From Thalassotalea crassostreae (lineage in GTDB: Bacteria > Pseudomonadota > Gammaproteobacteria > Enterobacterales > Alteromonadaceae), in assembly GCF_001831495.1 (NCBI RefSeq), contig NZ_CP017689.1:558001-622000 (forward strand): a DNA stretch of 64,000 bases. Reading direction: 5' to 3'. Below are positions 47,089-59,009 of this stretch, piece after piece (position 1 is the first letter of the stretch; each line of letters opens with the position of its first letter). A program made the position numbers and the translations under genes. A model generated the notes under the pieces. It did not search any database. It saw nothing but the letters and a program-made list of their open reading frames with translations, and was not told where the DNA came from.

Positions 47089-48848
47089 CGGCAAACAAAC
47101 TAAGAAAGAATCAAGACAACTTAAAGCCAGCAACCATTGCTTGGCGATTTTATGTTGTCTTGGGTTTGATCGCTGCCATCTTTATTATGTTAGTTTCTCG
47201 CGCAGCTTATATTCAAGTGATAGAGCCTGGCATGTTGCAAGAACAAGGGAATATGCGTTCAATTCGCACGGTACCTAAAGGCAGTCATCGAGGTGCTATT
47301 TTAGATCGTAACGGTATTGAATTAGCGGTCTCGGTCCCAGTTCGAACGATTTTTGCGGATCCGGTAGAAATCATCAAAAAAGGTGGTTTAGAGCCTAGAA
47401 TGGATGAACGTTGGGAAGCACTTGCACAAATACTTAACATTGATGTGAAAGCGCTTAAAAAACGCGTAACTACTAATGCATCTAGACGATTTGTGAAACT
47501 TGCTAAACATATGTCACCGGCGACCGGAAACTACGTTCGTAATTTAAAGATCCCTGGCATAGGTGCGCGCAAAGAAGCGAAGCGCTTCTATCCAGCCGGA
47601 GAGATTAGTGCTCATGTCATTGGTTTTACTAATGTTGATGACAAGGGCATTGAAGGCATTGAACGTGTCTATGATGGACATTTAACTGGTGAAAACGGCA
47701 AAGTTACCTTTGTACAAGATGCCAAAGGTAACCGTATTGAAATATTGGAAAAAACAGAAGTTACCAAACCAAATGATATTGAGTTGTCAATTGATCAGCG
47801 AATTCAAGCACTAGCATATCGCGAATTAAAAGATGCGATAAAATCGTTTAATGCAACTTCCGGCTCAGTTGTAGTGGTTGATGTGAAGACTGGTGAAATT
47901 TTAGCAATGGTTAATGGGCCATCGTTTAATCCAAATAATCGTAAGAATACGGCGATACATCGTTTTAGAAATCGTGCAATTACCGATGTTTTTGAACCGG
48001 GTTCGACCATGAAACCATTAACAGTTTTAGCGGCTTTAGAATTTGGTAATGCCGAGTTTAATACCATAATTAATACCTCTCCTGGCGCAATGCGTCTTGG
48101 TGGACGTCGTGTTTCAGATCCCAGTAATTACGGTAAATTGTCTCTAACTGAAATATTAAAAAAATCGTCAAATATGGGCACAACAAAACTTGCATTGGAT
48201 ATCCCCAAAGATATTTTTGTAGGTAAGTTTTTTGAGATGGGATTTTCTGAAGATACTGGTACTGGTTTAGTCGGTGAGTCGGCTGGAATGTTATCGGGGC
48301 GCAGTCGCTGGTCGAAACATGAATTAGCAAGTTTATCTTATGGCTATGGTTTAGCTATTAGCCCACTACAGTTGGCTCGCTTTTACGCAGCCATTGGTAA
48401 TGGTGGTTATAAAAAAACATTAAGTGTACTTAAAGATCCTAAGTTTACTGAAGGCGAAAGAGTACTGGATAAAGCTAACGCTGATGCAGTTTTGGAAATG
48501 TTAGAAATGGTGGTTGCTGAGGGTGGCGGTCACCGTGCAAAAGTGGAAGGTTATCGTGTTGCGGGCAAGACTGGAACTGCAATCAAAACTTCAGCTGGAG
48601 GCGGCTACGGTAATGATTATGTTGGTTTGTTTGCCGGTGTCGCACCAGTATCAGATCCCAAATTGGCAATTGTTGTTGTGATAAATGAACCAGGCGGCGA
48701 TTTATACCATGGCGGTGAAGTTGCTGCGCCTGTATTTTCAAGAGTCATGGCTGGTTCATTGCAATATTTGAATGTTGCTCCTGATGATGCGTCACAAATA
48801 AGTCGTTGGTCAACAGCATTTAACCAAGGAGAACGCAATGGCGAATAA
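47085..48848 (+). CDS. ftsI: Septal peptidoglycan transpeptidase FtsI (PBP3)
   Basis: The 587-residue class B penicillin-binding protein has an N-terminal helix (about 21–43), a pedestal domain, and a transpeptidase domain with STMK (Ser307), SSN (361–363) and KTGT (495–498). It cross-links septal peptidoglycan with FtsW. The 3' end overlaps murE by 11 bases. Confidence 0.96.
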   Translation: MTANKLRKNQDNLKPATIAWRFYVVLGLIAAIFIMLVSRAAYIQVIEPGMLQEQGNMRSIRTVPKGSHRGAILDRNGIELAVSVPVRTIFADPVEIIKKGGLEPRMDERWEALAQILNIDVKALKKRVTTNASRRFVKLAKHMSPATGNYVRNLKIPGIGARKEAKRFYPAGEISAHVIGFTNVDDKGIEGIERVYDGHLTGENGKVTFVQDAKGNRIEILEKTEVTKPNDIELSIDQRIQALAYRELKDAIKSFNATSGSVVVVDVKTGEILAMVNGPSFNPNNRKNTAIHRFRNRAITDVFEPGSTMKPLTVLAALEFGNAEFNTIINTSPGAMRLGGRRVSDPSNYGKLSLTEILKKSSNMGTTKLALDIPKDIFVGKFFEMGFSEDTGTGLVGESAGMLSGRSRWSKHELASLSYGYGLAISPLQLARFYAAIGNGGYKKTLSVLKDPKFTEGERVLDKANADAVLEMLEMVVAEGGGHRAKVEGYRVAGKTGTAIKTSAGGGYGNDYVGLFAGVAPVSDPKLAIVVVINEPGGDLYHGGEVAAPVFSRVMAGSLQYLNVAPDDASQISRWSTAFNQGERNGE

Positions 48849-50370
48849 TTTTGCTTTCTCGTTAAAGTCTACGCTAGCTAAATTTGATATTGAGCTGCCT
48901 GAAATTGCCACCAAAAATTTGGTCAATGATTCTCGAACCATCGATAAAGGTGATATTTTTGCAGCGGTTGATGGTACCTATTTGCAAGGCACAAAATTTA
49001 TTAACAAAGCTATTGCGCAAGGCGCAGTTGCGGTAATCGCGCAGTGTAATGAGAAGTCGCAACATGGCGATATTAAATACGTTAGCGAACAAGATAATAC
49101 GGCGATGGTAATTTATTTCTACCAATTAGATGAATTATTGTCAAAGGTAAGTGCTTACTATTATGGTGAGCCTTATAAATCAATGGCTGTTATCGGCGTT
49201 ACTGGAACAAATGGTAAAACCAGTTGTAGTCAGTTAATCGCACAATTATTAGAAACTTTTAACAGTAATGCTGCGATTATTGGTACCAACGGCGCGGGAA
49301 AGTTATCGTCACTTCAGAAGATAGATAATACTACGCCAGGGCCCGCTCAGCTGCAGCAGTTATTAGCCCAGTTTAAATCTGAAAATATATCAACAGTCGC
49401 GATGGAAGTTTCATCTCATGCATTAAGTCAGAATCGCGTCGACAGTGACATTATTGATGTTGCGGTATTTACTAATTTAAGTCGAGACCATCTTGATTAT
49501 CACGGCGATATGGAGAGTTACGGTTTAGCCAAGCAAAAACTGTTTAGTGGTAGTGAAGAACAAGTTTGGGTGCTTAATGTTGATGATGAATATGGTCAAC
49601 GATGGGATCAGCAGCTTAACCCTGCTAATCCGAGAATATTATATTCAATTTCATCGAAGATTAGTGAAGCGCAAATGATACGGAGCAACAGCAAGTACCT
49701 CAGCGCCGGTAATATTAAGTGTCATTCTCGCGGGGTGACTTTTGATTTGAAATCGAGTTGGGGTGAGGTAACGGTGACTAGCCGCCTATTAGGACGCTTT
49801 AATGTTGCTAACTTACTGGCGGCCATTGCAGTGCTGTTAAACCAAGGTTATGAGTTAGCAGAAATTGCCCAGAACTGTCAGCAGTTAACCGCCGTTGATG
49901 GTCGTATGGAAGCATTTACTGCACCGGATAAACCAACAGCCGTTGTCGATTATGCTCATACACCCGATGGACTTGAGCAAGCGCTACTAGCGAGTAAAGA
50001 ACATTGCGATGGCGAGTTATGGGTAGTATTTGGTTGTGGCGGTGATCGCGATAAAGGTAAACGTCCTATGATGGGAAAAATTGCTGAATGTTTTGCCGAT
50101 CATATTGTGCTTACCAATGATAACCCTAGAAGCGAAAATCCAGAATCAATAACAGCCGATATTAATAACGGAATTTTGGCTAAGCAAAAAGTTAAAGTGA
50201 TCATTGATCGCCAACAGGCAGTTATCAGTGCATTACAACAGGCGAAAAAAGATGACATGGTGCTACTTGCTGGTAAGGGCCATGAGGATTACTTAATTAT
50301 TGGTGAGCAAACGCTGCCTTATTATGAACGTGAAGTTGTAAGTCAATTTTACCAACGAGGGTTGAACTAA
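48838..50370 (+). CDS. murE: UDP-MurNAc-L-Ala-D-Glu–meso-diaminopimelate ligase MurE
   Basis: The 510-residue Mur ligase has the ATP loop GVTGTNGKTSC and the DNPR motif (NDNPRSENPE) that selects meso-diaminopimelate, so the organism makes DAP-type peptidoglycan. It starts inside ftsI and its stop overlaps the murF ATG (TAATG). Confidence 0.95.
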   Translation: MANNFAFSLKSTLAKFDIELPEIATKNLVNDSRTIDKGDIFAAVDGTYLQGTKFINKAIAQGAVAVIAQCNEKSQHGDIKYVSEQDNTAMVIYFYQLDELLSKVSAYYYGEPYKSMAVIGVTGTNGKTSCSQLIAQLLETFNSNAAIIGTNGAGKLSSLQKIDNTTPGPAQLQQLLAQFKSENISTVAMEVSSHALSQNRVDSDIIDVAVFTNLSRDHLDYHGDMESYGLAKQKLFSGSEEQVWVLNVDDEYGQRWDQQLNPANPRILYSISSKISEAQMIRSNSKYLSAGNIKCHSRGVTFDLKSSWGEVTVTSRLLGRFNVANLLAAIAVLLNQGYELAEIAQNCQQLTAVDGRMEAFTAPDKPTAVVDYAHTPDGLEQALLASKEHCDGELWVVFGCGGDRDKGKRPMMGKIAECFADHIVLTNDNPRSENPESITADINNGILAKQKVKVIIDRQQAVISALQQAKKDDMVLLAGKGHEDYLIIGEQTLPYYEREVVSQFYQRGLN

Positions 50371-51806
50371 TGATCCCATTACGTTTAAGCGAATTAGCAA
50401 ATGATTTAAACGCCAAACTAATCGGTGATGACGTAGTCATTAATTCGGTTTGCTCTGATTCAAGACAGCTACAAAAAGGCGATTTTTTTGTTGCGCTAAA
50501 AGGGCCCAACTTTGATGGTCATAAATTCGCCGCTCAGGCACAACAATTAGGGTGCATCGGTGCGTTAGTTGAAACTAAGCAAGATGTAAATATCCCACAA
50601 CTTGTGGTTAATGACTGTTACAAAGCTATGGGACAAATGGCTGCAATCGTAAAGCAACGTGTGAATCCGAAAACCGTTGCAATTACCGGCTCAAGCGGTA
50701 AAACAACGGTTAAAGAAATGGTAAGTGCGATTATGTCACGCCTTGGTAAAGTGCTAGCGACAAAAGGCAACTTTAATAATGAGATAGGTGTGCCGTTAAC
50801 ATTGCTACGTTTAGAGCAAGAGCACGAATACGCGGTAATCGAATTAGGTGCAAATCATATCGGAGAAATCGCCTATACCACAGGGTTAACTAAACCAGAT
50901 ATCGCGGTGATAAATAATATTGCTGCTGCGCACCTAGAAGGTTTTGGTGATTTATGTGGTGTGGCTCGTGCCAAAGGTGAAATATTTGAAGGTCTTGGTG
51001 AAGACGGCGTTGCGCTATATAACCAAGATACACCTTACACCCATAAATGGCAGTGGCGTTTAGAAGGTAAAAACGTGAGAAAATTTTCTTGCGTGAAAGA
51101 AGCGGATTGTTACAGCAGCAATATTCGTATTGATGGCCAAGGTTGTTGTCAATTTATGCTGAATACCTATCGCGGCAATATTGAAATACAGGTACCAGTA
51201 CCTGGTCGTCACAACGTTTGTAATGCGGTAGCAGCGAGTGCGATAGCGTTAGAGTTTGGCGCAACGTTAGAAGATATCAAATTAGGTTTAGCTGGTATGG
51301 CGCCGGTTAAAGGTCGTTTAAATTTAATCGACTTACCTAATAATTTTAAGTTAATTGATGATAGTTACAATGCTAATGTCGAATCGACGAAAGCTGCTGT
51401 TGAACTTTTAGCGTCATATCAAGGTCGTAGCGTTTTAATTTTGGGTGATATGGCTGAGCTTGGCAATGACGCTCGAGCATATCATCAAGAAATTGGTGAG
51501 CATGCGTTGTCGCAGAGCGTTGATAATGTTCTTACTTTAGGTGTTCTTAGTCAAAGTACATCGGGCGTATTTGAACAAGATGGTTTTCATTTTTCATCGA
51601 AAGAAGGTTTGGTTGCGAAGTTAAGTGAAATCTTAGAAAACGAACAACAGCCAATTACTGTGTTGGTAAAAGGATCGCGCAGTGCTCGCATGGAACTTGT
51701 GGTGGCAGATATAGCTTCATGGCGAAAAGATCAGGCTAATAATAAAAAAATTAACAACATACAGCCTAATAACAATAATAAAAATGCTGAGGAAGAATCA
51801 TGCTAG
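50370..51806 (+). CDS. murF: UDP-MurNAc-tripeptide–D-Ala-D-Ala ligase MurF
   Basis: The 478-residue ligase has the ATP loop [28 protein letters not shown] and [10 protein letters not shown]. It adds D-Ala-D-Ala, completing the pentapeptide. The C-terminus has an unusual Asn/Lys-rich tail (about 455–475) before the stop. It overlaps mraY by seven bases. Confidence 0.95.
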   Translation: MIPLRLSELANDLNAKLIGDDVVINSVCSDSRQLQKGDFFVALKGPNFDGHKFAAQAQQLGCIGALVETKQDVNIPQLVVNDCYKAMGQMAAIVKQRVNPKTVAITGSSGKTTVKEMVSAIMSRLGKVLATKGNFNNEIGVPLTLLRLEQEHEYAVIELGANHIGEIAYTTGLTKPDIAVINNIAAAHLEGFGDLCGVARAKGEIFEGLGEDGVALYNQDTPYTHKWQWRLEGKNVRKFSCVKEADCYSSNIRIDGQGCCQFMLNTYRGNIEIQVPVPGRHNVCNAVAASAIALEFGATLEDIKLGLAGMAPVKGRLNLIDLPNNFKLIDDSYNANVESTKAAVELLASYQGRSVLILGDMAELGNDARAYHQEIGEHALSQSVDNVLTLGVLSQSTSGVFEQDGFHFSSKEGLVAKLSEILENEQQPITVLVKGSRSARMELVVADIASWRKDQANNKKINNIQPNNNNKNAEEESC

Positions 51807-52882
51807 TTTGGCTAGGACAATATTTAACCGACTTTTATAGTGGTTTTAATGTTTTCCATTATCTTACATTTCGAGCCATCGTTGCCACCTTAACTGCATT
51901 GGTGGCTTCCTTATATTTTGGTCCAAAACTTATTCGTTACTTACAGACTATGCAAATTGGTCAAACGGTACGTGACGATGGTCCCGAAAGTCACCTGTCT
52001 AAATCCGGTACCCCAACCATGGGCGGAATTTTAATACTTGGCACTATTTTATTGAGTGTTTTGTTGTGGGCAGACCTTTCAAACAGTTACGTGCAAGTGG
52101 TGTTATTTGTCACTGTAAGCTTTGGTTTAATTGGTTTTGTTGATGATTACCGTAAAGTAATTCGTAAAGATCCGAACGGATTAATCGCTCGTTGGAAGTA
52201 TTTCTGGCAAACCGTTGCCGGTTTAGGAACTGCCATTTATTTATATGCAATTTCAAATGATGCAACCGGTACGGCGCTGCTTATTCCATTTGTGAAAGAT
52301 GTGATGCCGCAACTGGGCTTATTTTATATTGTCTTTACCTACTTCGTTATAGTCGGTACGTCTAACGCGGTAAACCTTACCGATGGTTTAGATGGACTAG
52401 CGATTGTTCCAACAATTTTGGTTGCTGGTGCATTCGCAGTATTTGCCTATGTAACCGGTAACAGTAACTTTTCAGCGTATCTAAATTTGCCTCATATAAG
52501 AGAGGTAAGTGAACTGGTGATCGTGTGTACCTCTATTGTCGGTGCTGGCTTAGGCTTTTTATGGTTTAACACTTACCCTGCACAGGTATTTATGGGCGAT
52601 GTTGGTTCACTCGCACTCGGCGCAATTTTAGGTGTTATCGCTGTTTTAGTTAAACAGGAATTAGTGTTGTTTATTATGGGCGGCATTTTCGTTGTGGAAA
52701 CCTTATCGGTAATTTTACAGGTTGGCTCATACAAGCTAAGAGCAAAACGCATATTTAGAATGGCACCAATTCATCATCACTATGAATTAAAAGGTTGGCC
52801 AGAGCCAAGAGTCATTGTTCGATTCTGGATTATTTCTGTGGTTTTGGTGCTCATTGGATTAGCAACATTGAAATTACGTTAG
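51800..52882 (+). CDS. mraY: Phospho-MurNAc-pentapeptide translocase MraY
   Basis: A 360-residue ten-helix membrane enzyme with [22 protein letters not shown] and [11 protein letters not shown] (the Mg2+ and catalytic aspartates) and [14 protein letters not shown]. It makes lipid I. The start lies inside murF. Confidence 0.96.
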   Translation: MLVWLGQYLTDFYSGFNVFHYLTFRAIVATLTALVASLYFGPKLIRYLQTMQIGQTVRDDGPESHLSKSGTPTMGGILILGTILLSVLLWADLSNSYVQVVLFVTVSFGLIGFVDDYRKVIRKDPNGLIARWKYFWQTVAGLGTAIYLYAISNDATGTALLIPFVKDVMPQLGLFYIVFTYFVIVGTSNAVNLTDGLDGLAIVPTILVAGAFAVFAYVTGNSNFSAYLNLPHIREVSELVIVCTSIVGAGLGFLWFNTYPAQVFMGDVGSLALGAILGVIAVLVKQELVLFIMGGIFVVETLSVILQVGSYKLRAKRIFRMAPIHHHYELKGWPEPRVIVRFWIISVVLVLIGLATLKLR

Positions 52883-52940
52883 TAGTTACCATTAAGTGGT
52901 TTAAAAAGTTTAGTAAGAAAAAATAGGAAACTAGAGAAAA

Positions 52941-54287
52941 ATGACAAGCCCTGCTTTTTTAAAAAATAAGCAAATATTAGTACTAGGACTTGGTGCTACG
53001 GGCTTGTCGTGTGCGCGTTTTTTAACAAATCATAATCTCGAATTTGTGGTTAACGATTCTCGCGCAAACCCTCCAGGAGTTGCGCGCTTAAAAGCTATTA
53101 ACGATACAGCGCAATTAATTCTTGGTGAATGGGATAAAAAGGCGATAGCAAATGCTGATGTAATCATCGCAAGCCCAGGTGTCGACGCCAATATGTCAGT
53201 AATTCAAGATAATCGTCAGCCTCACTGTGAACTTATTGGTGATGTTGAGATATTTTGTCGATTAAGTAAATCAAAACATATCGCTGTAACCGGTTCAAAT
53301 GGTAAATCTACGGTAGTAAGCTTACTGTCGCATATCGCTGATGCTTGTAACATTAGTAGCAAACTTGCCGGAAATATTGGTTTGCCGGTGCTTGATATTC
53401 TTAGCGATAACCAAGACGCTGATTCCGAGTTTGTTATTTTGGAACTATCGAGTTTTCAATTGGAAACAACGGATTCCCTTACTGCAGCGAGTGCGACGTG
53501 CTTGAATGTTTGTGATGACCACTTAGATCGTCATAAAACAATTTTTAACTACAGTAAAATTAAGCAGAAAGTTTATCAAAACAGTCAATGTAATGTAATA
53601 AATCGCCATGACGATTTGGCAAAAGCTGACACAACTAAAGCCAATGATATTAGCTTTGGTTTGGATGCACCAAGCTCGAACAATTTCGGCATCGATGATT
53701 ATCAAGGCAGTCGTTATATATTCTTTGGTGATGAGCCGCTGGTTGCATGTAATCGATTGCCAGTAGTTGGCAAACATAATGAGTTAAATTGCATGGCAGC
53801 GCTTGCACTTGGTTATGCGGTCGGTTGGCCACTTACTGCGATGGTTTATGCATTAGGATCATTTGAAGGTCTTGAACATCGTTGCAAACAAGTACCTAGC
53901 GTTGACGATATCACTTGGGTTAATGACTCAAAAGCAACGAATATTGGTGCTACGCTGGCTGCTATTGAAGGGTTGGCTAATGCTCACCACCAATTAATTC
54001 TTATCGCTGGCGGTGATGGTAAAGGCGCAAATTTTGCTGAACTCAAACCTGCAATGGCGCAAGTTGATTATCTAATTACCCTAGGTAAAGATGGCGACCA
54101 AATTGCTGCACTTAAGCGCGACAGCAAGCGTGTTCGTGATTTAAAAGAAGCGGTAAAAGTAAGTCGTGAATTAGCCCAAAAAGGTGACATGGTATTACTG
54201 TCGCCAGCGTGTGCCAGTATAGATATGTTTGAGAACTATATGCAACGTGGTGATCAGTTTATTCAGGCAATAAGGGGAGGTTTCTAA
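52941..54287 (+). CDS. murD: UDP-MurNAc-L-Ala–D-Glu ligase MurD
   Basis: The 448-residue ligase has an N-terminal uracil-binding Rossmann domain (LVLGLGATGLSCARFL), the ATP loop GSNGKSTV and NDSKATNIGATLAAIEG. It adds D-glutamate. The 58-base gap from mraY is the largest up to ftsA; its stop overlaps the ftsW ATG. Confidence 0.95.
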   Translation: MTSPAFLKNKQILVLGLGATGLSCARFLTNHNLEFVVNDSRANPPGVARLKAINDTAQLILGEWDKKAIANADVIIASPGVDANMSVIQDNRQPHCELIGDVEIFCRLSKSKHIAVTGSNGKSTVVSLLSHIADACNISSKLAGNIGLPVLDILSDNQDADSEFVILELSSFQLETTDSLTAASATCLNVCDDHLDRHKTIFNYSKIKQKVYQNSQCNVINRHDDLAKADTTKANDISFGLDAPSSNNFGIDDYQGSRYIFFGDEPLVACNRLPVVGKHNELNCMAALALGYAVGWPLTAMVYALGSFEGLEHRCKQVPSVDDITWVNDSKATNIGATLAAIEGLANAHHQLILIAGGDGKGANFAELKPAMAQVDYLITLGKDGDQIAALKRDSKRVRDLKEAVKVSRELAQKGDMVLLSPACASIDMFENYMQRGDQFIQAIRGGF

Positions 54288-55522
54288 TGGCTATTTCAGT
54301 CCCAGCTATTAATTTCCCGAAATTACCAAAATGGTTAGTGCAAAGCCAAACAGCGAATAACAATGTGTTATTTGATCGTGGTTTTGTCATTCTAGCGTTC
54401 ACCTTGTATGTCATCGGTTTAGTGATGGTGGCGAGTTCATCTATGCCCGTTGCTGAGCGATTAACGGGTAATCCATTTTACTTCGTCGGCCGTCATGCCA
54501 GTTATATCGTTATTTGTATCGTAATTGCTATCGGATTTTTGCAAGTGCCGATGACGGTATGGCAGCGATTTAGTTTCCACTTCCTCGGTTTGGCGTTATT
54601 CCTATTGATTGTCGTACATTTTGCAGGCCATTCAGTTAATGGCGCCAAACGTTGGTTGTCAATCCCTGGGGTGATGAATATTCAGGCTGCAGAAGTGGCG
54701 AAACTATTCTTCTTTTGTTATGTCTCATCGTATCTTGTACGCCGTCGAGATGAGGTCCTTGACTCGTTTTGGGGCTTTATTAAGCCGATTATCATTTTTG
54801 GTTTGTTAGCGTTCTTACTCATTATGCAGCCGGACTTAGGTACCATAGTTGTTATGTTTGTAACGACCATGGGGCTACTGTTCTTAGCGGGCGCAAAATT
54901 AAAAATATTCCTAGGTTTCAGTACTGTTGGAGTGGCAGGGATTGTTTCGGCAATTTATTTAGAACCTTATCGATGGGCGCGTGTTACCGGATTTTTAGAC
55001 CCATGGGATGATCCTTTTGGCAAGGGCTATCAATTAACACAGTCATTAATGGCATATGGTCGTGGTGAAGTGTTTGGTCAAGGACTAGGTAATTCAATTC
55101 AAAAACTTGAATACTTGCCAGAAGCACATACCGATTTTGTTATGGCGGTGATTGGCGAGGAATTCGGTTTTATAGGTATATTTTTCGTATTATCAATTTG
55201 CGTCGCCTTAGTCGTTAAAGCGCTGTTACTTGGTCGTGTTGCATTAGAAAAAGAGAAATATTTCGAAGGTTTCTTTGCTTATGCAATCGGCATATGGATG
55301 AGCTTTCAAACGGCTGTAAATGTTGGCGCCAGTGCTGGCATTTTCCCGACTAAAGGGTTAACAATGCCGCTAATTAGTTACGGCGGAAGTTCGATGATAA
55401 TCATGACTTTAGCGATCGTAATTTTAATTCGCATTGATCATGAGTTGAGATTGCAAGCGATGCAAGCAACGCAATCAACAAAAACAAAGAAAATTAAAAA
55501 AGAAAGTGGAGGGCGTAGTTAG
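54287..55522 (+). CDS. ftsW: Septal peptidoglycan glycosyltransferase FtsW
   Basis: The 411-residue SEDS protein has ten predicted helices and the family signatures SVNGAKRWLSIPG, QPDLGTIVVMF, PEAHTDFVMAVIGEEFGFIG and GLTMPLISYGGSSM. It polymerises lipid II with FtsI. The C-terminus is basic. Confidence 0.95.
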   Translation: MAISVPAINFPKLPKWLVQSQTANNNVLFDRGFVILAFTLYVIGLVMVASSSMPVAERLTGNPFYFVGRHASYIVICIVIAIGFLQVPMTVWQRFSFHFLGLALFLLIVVHFAGHSVNGAKRWLSIPGVMNIQAAEVAKLFFFCYVSSYLVRRRDEVLDSFWGFIKPIIIFGLLAFLLIMQPDLGTIVVMFVTTMGLLFLAGAKLKIFLGFSTVGVAGIVSAIYLEPYRWARVTGFLDPWDDPFGKGYQLTQSLMAYGRGEVFGQGLGNSIQKLEYLPEAHTDFVMAVIGEEFGFIGIFFVLSICVALVVKALLLGRVALEKEKYFEGFFAYAIGIWMSFQTAVNVGASAGIFPTKGLTMPLISYGGSSMIIMTLAIVILIRIDHELRLQAMQATQSTKTKKIKKESGGRS

Positions 55523-56613
55523 TGTCGACACAAGCAGTTACTAAACGTCCGATGATTTTAGTCATGGCTGGTGGAACCGGAGGTCATATATTCCCGGGAC
55601 TTGCAGTTGCTGAAAATCTACAAGAACAAGGTTGGGGTGTGCATTGGTTAGGCACTGCAGATAGGATGGAAGCTGACGTTATTCCTGCAAACAATATTGA
55701 TATTTCGTTTATTAATATTGCTGGATTACGTGGTAAAGGCATTAAGTCATTAATAAAGACGCCGTTCAAAATAATCCACTCGGTGATCCAGTCTATTAAA
55801 GTGATCAACAAAGTCAAACCCGATGTTGTGCTTGGCATGGGCGGATATGCAAGTGCTCCTGGTGGGATCGCTGCAAAGCTAAAAGGTATCCCTTTAGTTT
55901 TACACGAGCAGAATGCAGTTGCAGGGATGAGTAATCGATACTTAGCAAAAATTGCTAATCGCGTATTATCGGCTTTTCCAAATGCGTTTACTGATGACAC
56001 ACAATGTGAAGTTGTTGGTAACCCTGTTCGCGGTAAGATAATGGAACTCAACGTTGATACTGAACGTGAAATTAAAAAAAGAGTGCTAGTTATTGGCGGA
56101 AGTTTAGGCGCAAAAGTTTTAAACGATACCGTGCCACAAGCATTGAGCCAAATTAAACTGCAAGGTATTGATGTGTGGCATCAAACGGGCAGTGGCAATA
56201 GTAGCGCCGTTATTGATGTATATAACGAATACGGTATTGACCAAGATAAAGTAAAAGTGACTGATTTTATCGATGATATGGCACAAGCCTATGATTGGGC
56301 TGATTTAGTGATATGTCGCGCCGGCGCATTAACAGTTTCGGAAATTGCGATGGCAGCCAAACCTGCGATATTCATTCCTTTGCCTCACGCTGTTGATGAT
56401 CATCAAACTAAAAATGCGCAATTTCTTGTTGATTTAGGTGCAGCAAGAATGATTGCTCAAAGTGATTTTAATGCGACTATTTTAGCGCAAAAACTAAATA
56501 TGTTATTTAGCTCTGAAACTGCGCTGCGCAATATGAGCAAAGCCAGTAAAGCAGCTGCTTCACCAAATGCGAGCGAAACGGTAGCGAATATCTGTAAAGG
56601 TTTGGTGAAATAA
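55522..56613 (+). CDS. murG: UDP-GlcNAc transferase MurG
   Basis: The 363-residue GT-B enzyme has the glycine loop [19 protein letters not shown] and [15 protein letters not shown], and the C-terminal [12 protein letters not shown] motif. It makes lipid II. It starts with GTG at 55522, overlapping the ftsW TAG by one base, with GGAGGG ahead. Confidence 0.95.
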   Translation: MSTQAVTKRPMILVMAGGTGGHIFPGLAVAENLQEQGWGVHWLGTADRMEADVIPANNIDISFINIAGLRGKGIKSLIKTPFKIIHSVIQSIKVINKVKPDVVLGMGGYASAPGGIAAKLKGIPLVLHEQNAVAGMSNRYLAKIANRVLSAFPNAFTDDTQCEVVGNPVRGKIMELNVDTEREIKKRVLVIGGSLGAKVLNDTVPQALSQIKLQGIDVWHQTGSGNSSAVIDVYNEYGIDQDKVKVTDFIDDMAQAYDWADLVICRAGALTVSEIAMAAKPAIFIPLPHAVDDHQTKNAQFLVDLGAARMIAQSDFNATILAQKLNMLFSSETALRNMSKASKAAASPNASETVANICKGLVK

Positions 56614-58049
56614 TGAACGAGAGACAAATGAAAATACCAGAAATGCGTAGAGTAAAAGTAATCCACTTTGTTGGCATCGGCGGTGCTGGCATGGGCGGTA
56701 TCGCCGAAGTATTACTCAACGAAGGTTACCAAGTTACCGGTTCAGATATTGGTGTTAACCCTGTGGTTAAACGTCTAACCAAACTTGGTGCAACAATTGC
56801 GATAGGCCATAGCAGCGACAATGTAAAAGATGCCAGTGTTATCGTTGTATCTACTGCAATTGATAAAGAAAATATTGAATTATTAACAGCACAAGAATTA
56901 AGAATACCTGTTGTTCGTCGTGCTGAGATGTTGGCGGAATTAATGCGTTTTCGTCACGGTATTGCGATTGCTGGTACCCACGGTAAAACGACGACGACGA
57001 GTTTAATTGCCAGTATTTTGGCGGAAGGTGAACTCGATCCAACATTTGTTATTGGCGGTTTGTTAAATAGCGCTGGTACTAATGCTCGATTAGGGAAAAG
57101 CCGATATTTAGTTGCTGAAGCCGATGAGTCAGATGCATCATTCTTACATTTACAGCCAATGGTTTCAGTGATCACTAATATTGATGCTGACCATATGGAA
57201 ACCTATGACGGTGACTTTGAAAAATTAAAAGATACCTATATCGACTTTTTACACAATCTACCATTTTATGGTTTAGCTGTAGTGTGTACTGATAATGGAG
57301 TAGTGGAAGAGCTGTTGCCACGAATTGGACGTCAAGTGATCACCTACGGTTTCAATAAAGATGCAGATGTTAGAGCTGTTGAGTATAAACAACAATCAGG
57401 TGTTAGTACGTTTACAGTTCAACGCAAAGATAAAGCGGATCTTGCAATCAGCTTAAATTTGCCAGGTGAGCACAATGTCTTAAATTCGTTGGCGGCTATA
57501 GCTGTCGCGACAGATGAAGGTGTTAGCGATGAAGCTATCGTAGCGTCTTTGGGTAAATTTGAAGGCATAGGTCGCCGTTTTGAAAGTTTAGCGAAACTTA
57601 CTACCGAGCAAGGCGAAATCGATGTCATTGATGATTACGGTCATCACCCAAGTGAAGTTGCGGCGACGATTAAAGCGATGAGAAATGGCTGGCCTGATCG
57701 TCGTTTAGTGATGATGTTTCAACCGCATCGTTTCTCACGTACCAGAGATTTGTTTGAAGATTTTGTCGAAGTGTTAAGTGAAGTCGATTCGTTAGTGTTA
57801 CTTGATGTCTATGCCGCTGGTGAAGAGCATATTAGTAATGCTGATTCTAAAGCATTAGCAAGGAGTATCCGCTCGCGTGGCAGCGTTGAGCCAATTTATG
57901 TAAGTTCAACAGAACAATTGCCAACGATAATGAATTCAATTTTGAAAGACGGCGATATGCTGATCACCCAAGGTGCAGGTAATATTGGTGCGATAGCTAG
58001 AGAGCTTGTACAGGCAGAAATTTTAAATATAGAAAAAGGGGGGCAATGA
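56613..58049 (+). CDS. murC: UDP-MurNAc–L-alanine ligase MurC
   Basis: The 478-residue ligase has the N-terminal [15 protein letters not shown]ossmann motif, the ATP loop [10 protein letters not shown] and [14 protein letters not shown]. It adds the first L-alanine. It overlaps murG (TAATG) and ddlB (ATGA). Confidence 0.95.
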   Translation: MNERQMKIPEMRRVKVIHFVGIGGAGMGGIAEVLLNEGYQVTGSDIGVNPVVKRLTKLGATIAIGHSSDNVKDASVIVVSTAIDKENIELLTAQELRIPVVRRAEMLAELMRFRHGIAIAGTHGKTTTTSLIASILAEGELDPTFVIGGLLNSAGTNARLGKSRYLVAEADESDASFLHLQPMVSVITNIDADHMETYDGDFEKLKDTYIDFLHNLPFYGLAVVCTDNGVVEELLPRIGRQVITYGFNKDADVRAVEYKQQSGVSTFTVQRKDKADLAISLNLPGEHNVLNSLAAIAVATDEGVSDEAIVASLGKFEGIGRRFESLAKLTTEQGEIDVIDDYGHHPSEVAATIKAMRNGWPDRRLVMMFQPHRFSRTRDLFEDFVEVLSEVDSLVLLDVYAAGEEHISNADSKALARSIRSRGSVEPIYVSSTEQLPTIMNSILKDGDMLITQGAGNIGAIARELVQAEILNIEKGGQ

Positions 58050-59005
58050 TGACGGAACAGTTATTAGATGTTGCCTCACTAAAACAAGAAAAGTTAGTCG
58101 TATTATACGGCGGAGATAGTGCTGAGCGCGAAGTGTCTTTGCAATCAGGCTTTGCCATTTTTGATGCTCTTAAAAGCGCAGGCTTCAATGTTACTGCCGT
58201 TGATACTCAAGGGTTTGATATATCAACACTAAAGCAGCAAAACGTCGATCGTGCCTTTATCGCATTGCATGGGCGCGGCGGCGAAGATGGCTGTATTCAA
58301 GGTGCTTTGGAGTACCTTCAAATACCGTATACGGGGTCCGGTGTCCTTGGCTCAGCGTTATCGATGGATAAGGTTAGAAGCAAGCAAATATTTAGCGCAA
58401 GTAATCTACCTACCGCTAATTATGCCGTAGTCAATGCTGAAGATTTTAATGAACAAAGTGCCGACAAAGTGTTAAGTGACCTAGGTCATAAAGTCATGGT
58501 TAAACCGGCTAATGAAGGCTCAAGCATAGGTATGGCAATAGCCAATAACACTGATGAGTTAAACAAAGCATTGATTGAAGCATTTAAATATGACCAACAA
58601 GTATTGGTCGAAGCGTGGTTATCAGGCAGAGAGTTTACCGTCGCAGTTGTTGGTGATGAAGCATTTCCAGCAATTGAAATGGTTACGCCTCATGAGTTTT
58701 ATGACTACCAAGCAAAATACCAAAGTAAGAGTACAGAGTATCACTGCCCTTGTGCACTTGATAGTGAGCGTGAAGGACAGTTGCGCCAACTTGCATTGAA
58801 AGCGTTTCGAGCGACAGGTGCCAGTGGTTGGGGACGTGTTGATGTGATGCAAGATGAGCATGGCAATTTCAATTTACTTGAAGTGAATACTGTACCTGGT
58901 ATGACAGTAACGTCTTTAGTACCGAAAGCGGCAAAAGTTGCTGGTTATGACTTTCAGCAATTGGTTACTAAAGTATTGCAAATAAGCAATAGATTAAAAG
59001 GGTAA
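58046..59005 (+). CDS. ddlB: D-alanine–D-alanine ligase DdlB
   Basis: The 319-residue ATP-grasp ligase has [40 protein letters not shown] and [11 protein letters not shown]. It supplies D-Ala-D-Ala to MurF. Position inside dcw supports the B type. A second ATG (58049) directly follows the first. Confidence 0.94.
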   Translation: MMTEQLLDVASLKQEKLVVLYGGDSAEREVSLQSGFAIFDALKSAGFNVTAVDTQGFDISTLKQQNVDRAFIALHGRGGEDGCIQGALEYLQIPYTGSGVLGSALSMDKVRSKQIFSASNLPTANYAVVNAEDFNEQSADKVLSDLGHKVMVKPANEGSSIGMAIANNTDELNKALIEAFKYDQQVLVEAWLSGREFTVAVVGDEAFPAIEMVTPHEFYDYQAKYQSKSTEYHCPCALDSEREGQLRQLALKAFRATGASGWGRVDVMQDEHGNFNLLEVNTVPGMTVTSLVPKAAKVAGYDFQQLVTKVLQISNRLKG

Positions 59006-59009
59006 TAAA

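Noticed and set aside
55584..56051. 155-codon minus-strand frame opposite murG
   Set aside because: Shadow of murG; no recognisable features.
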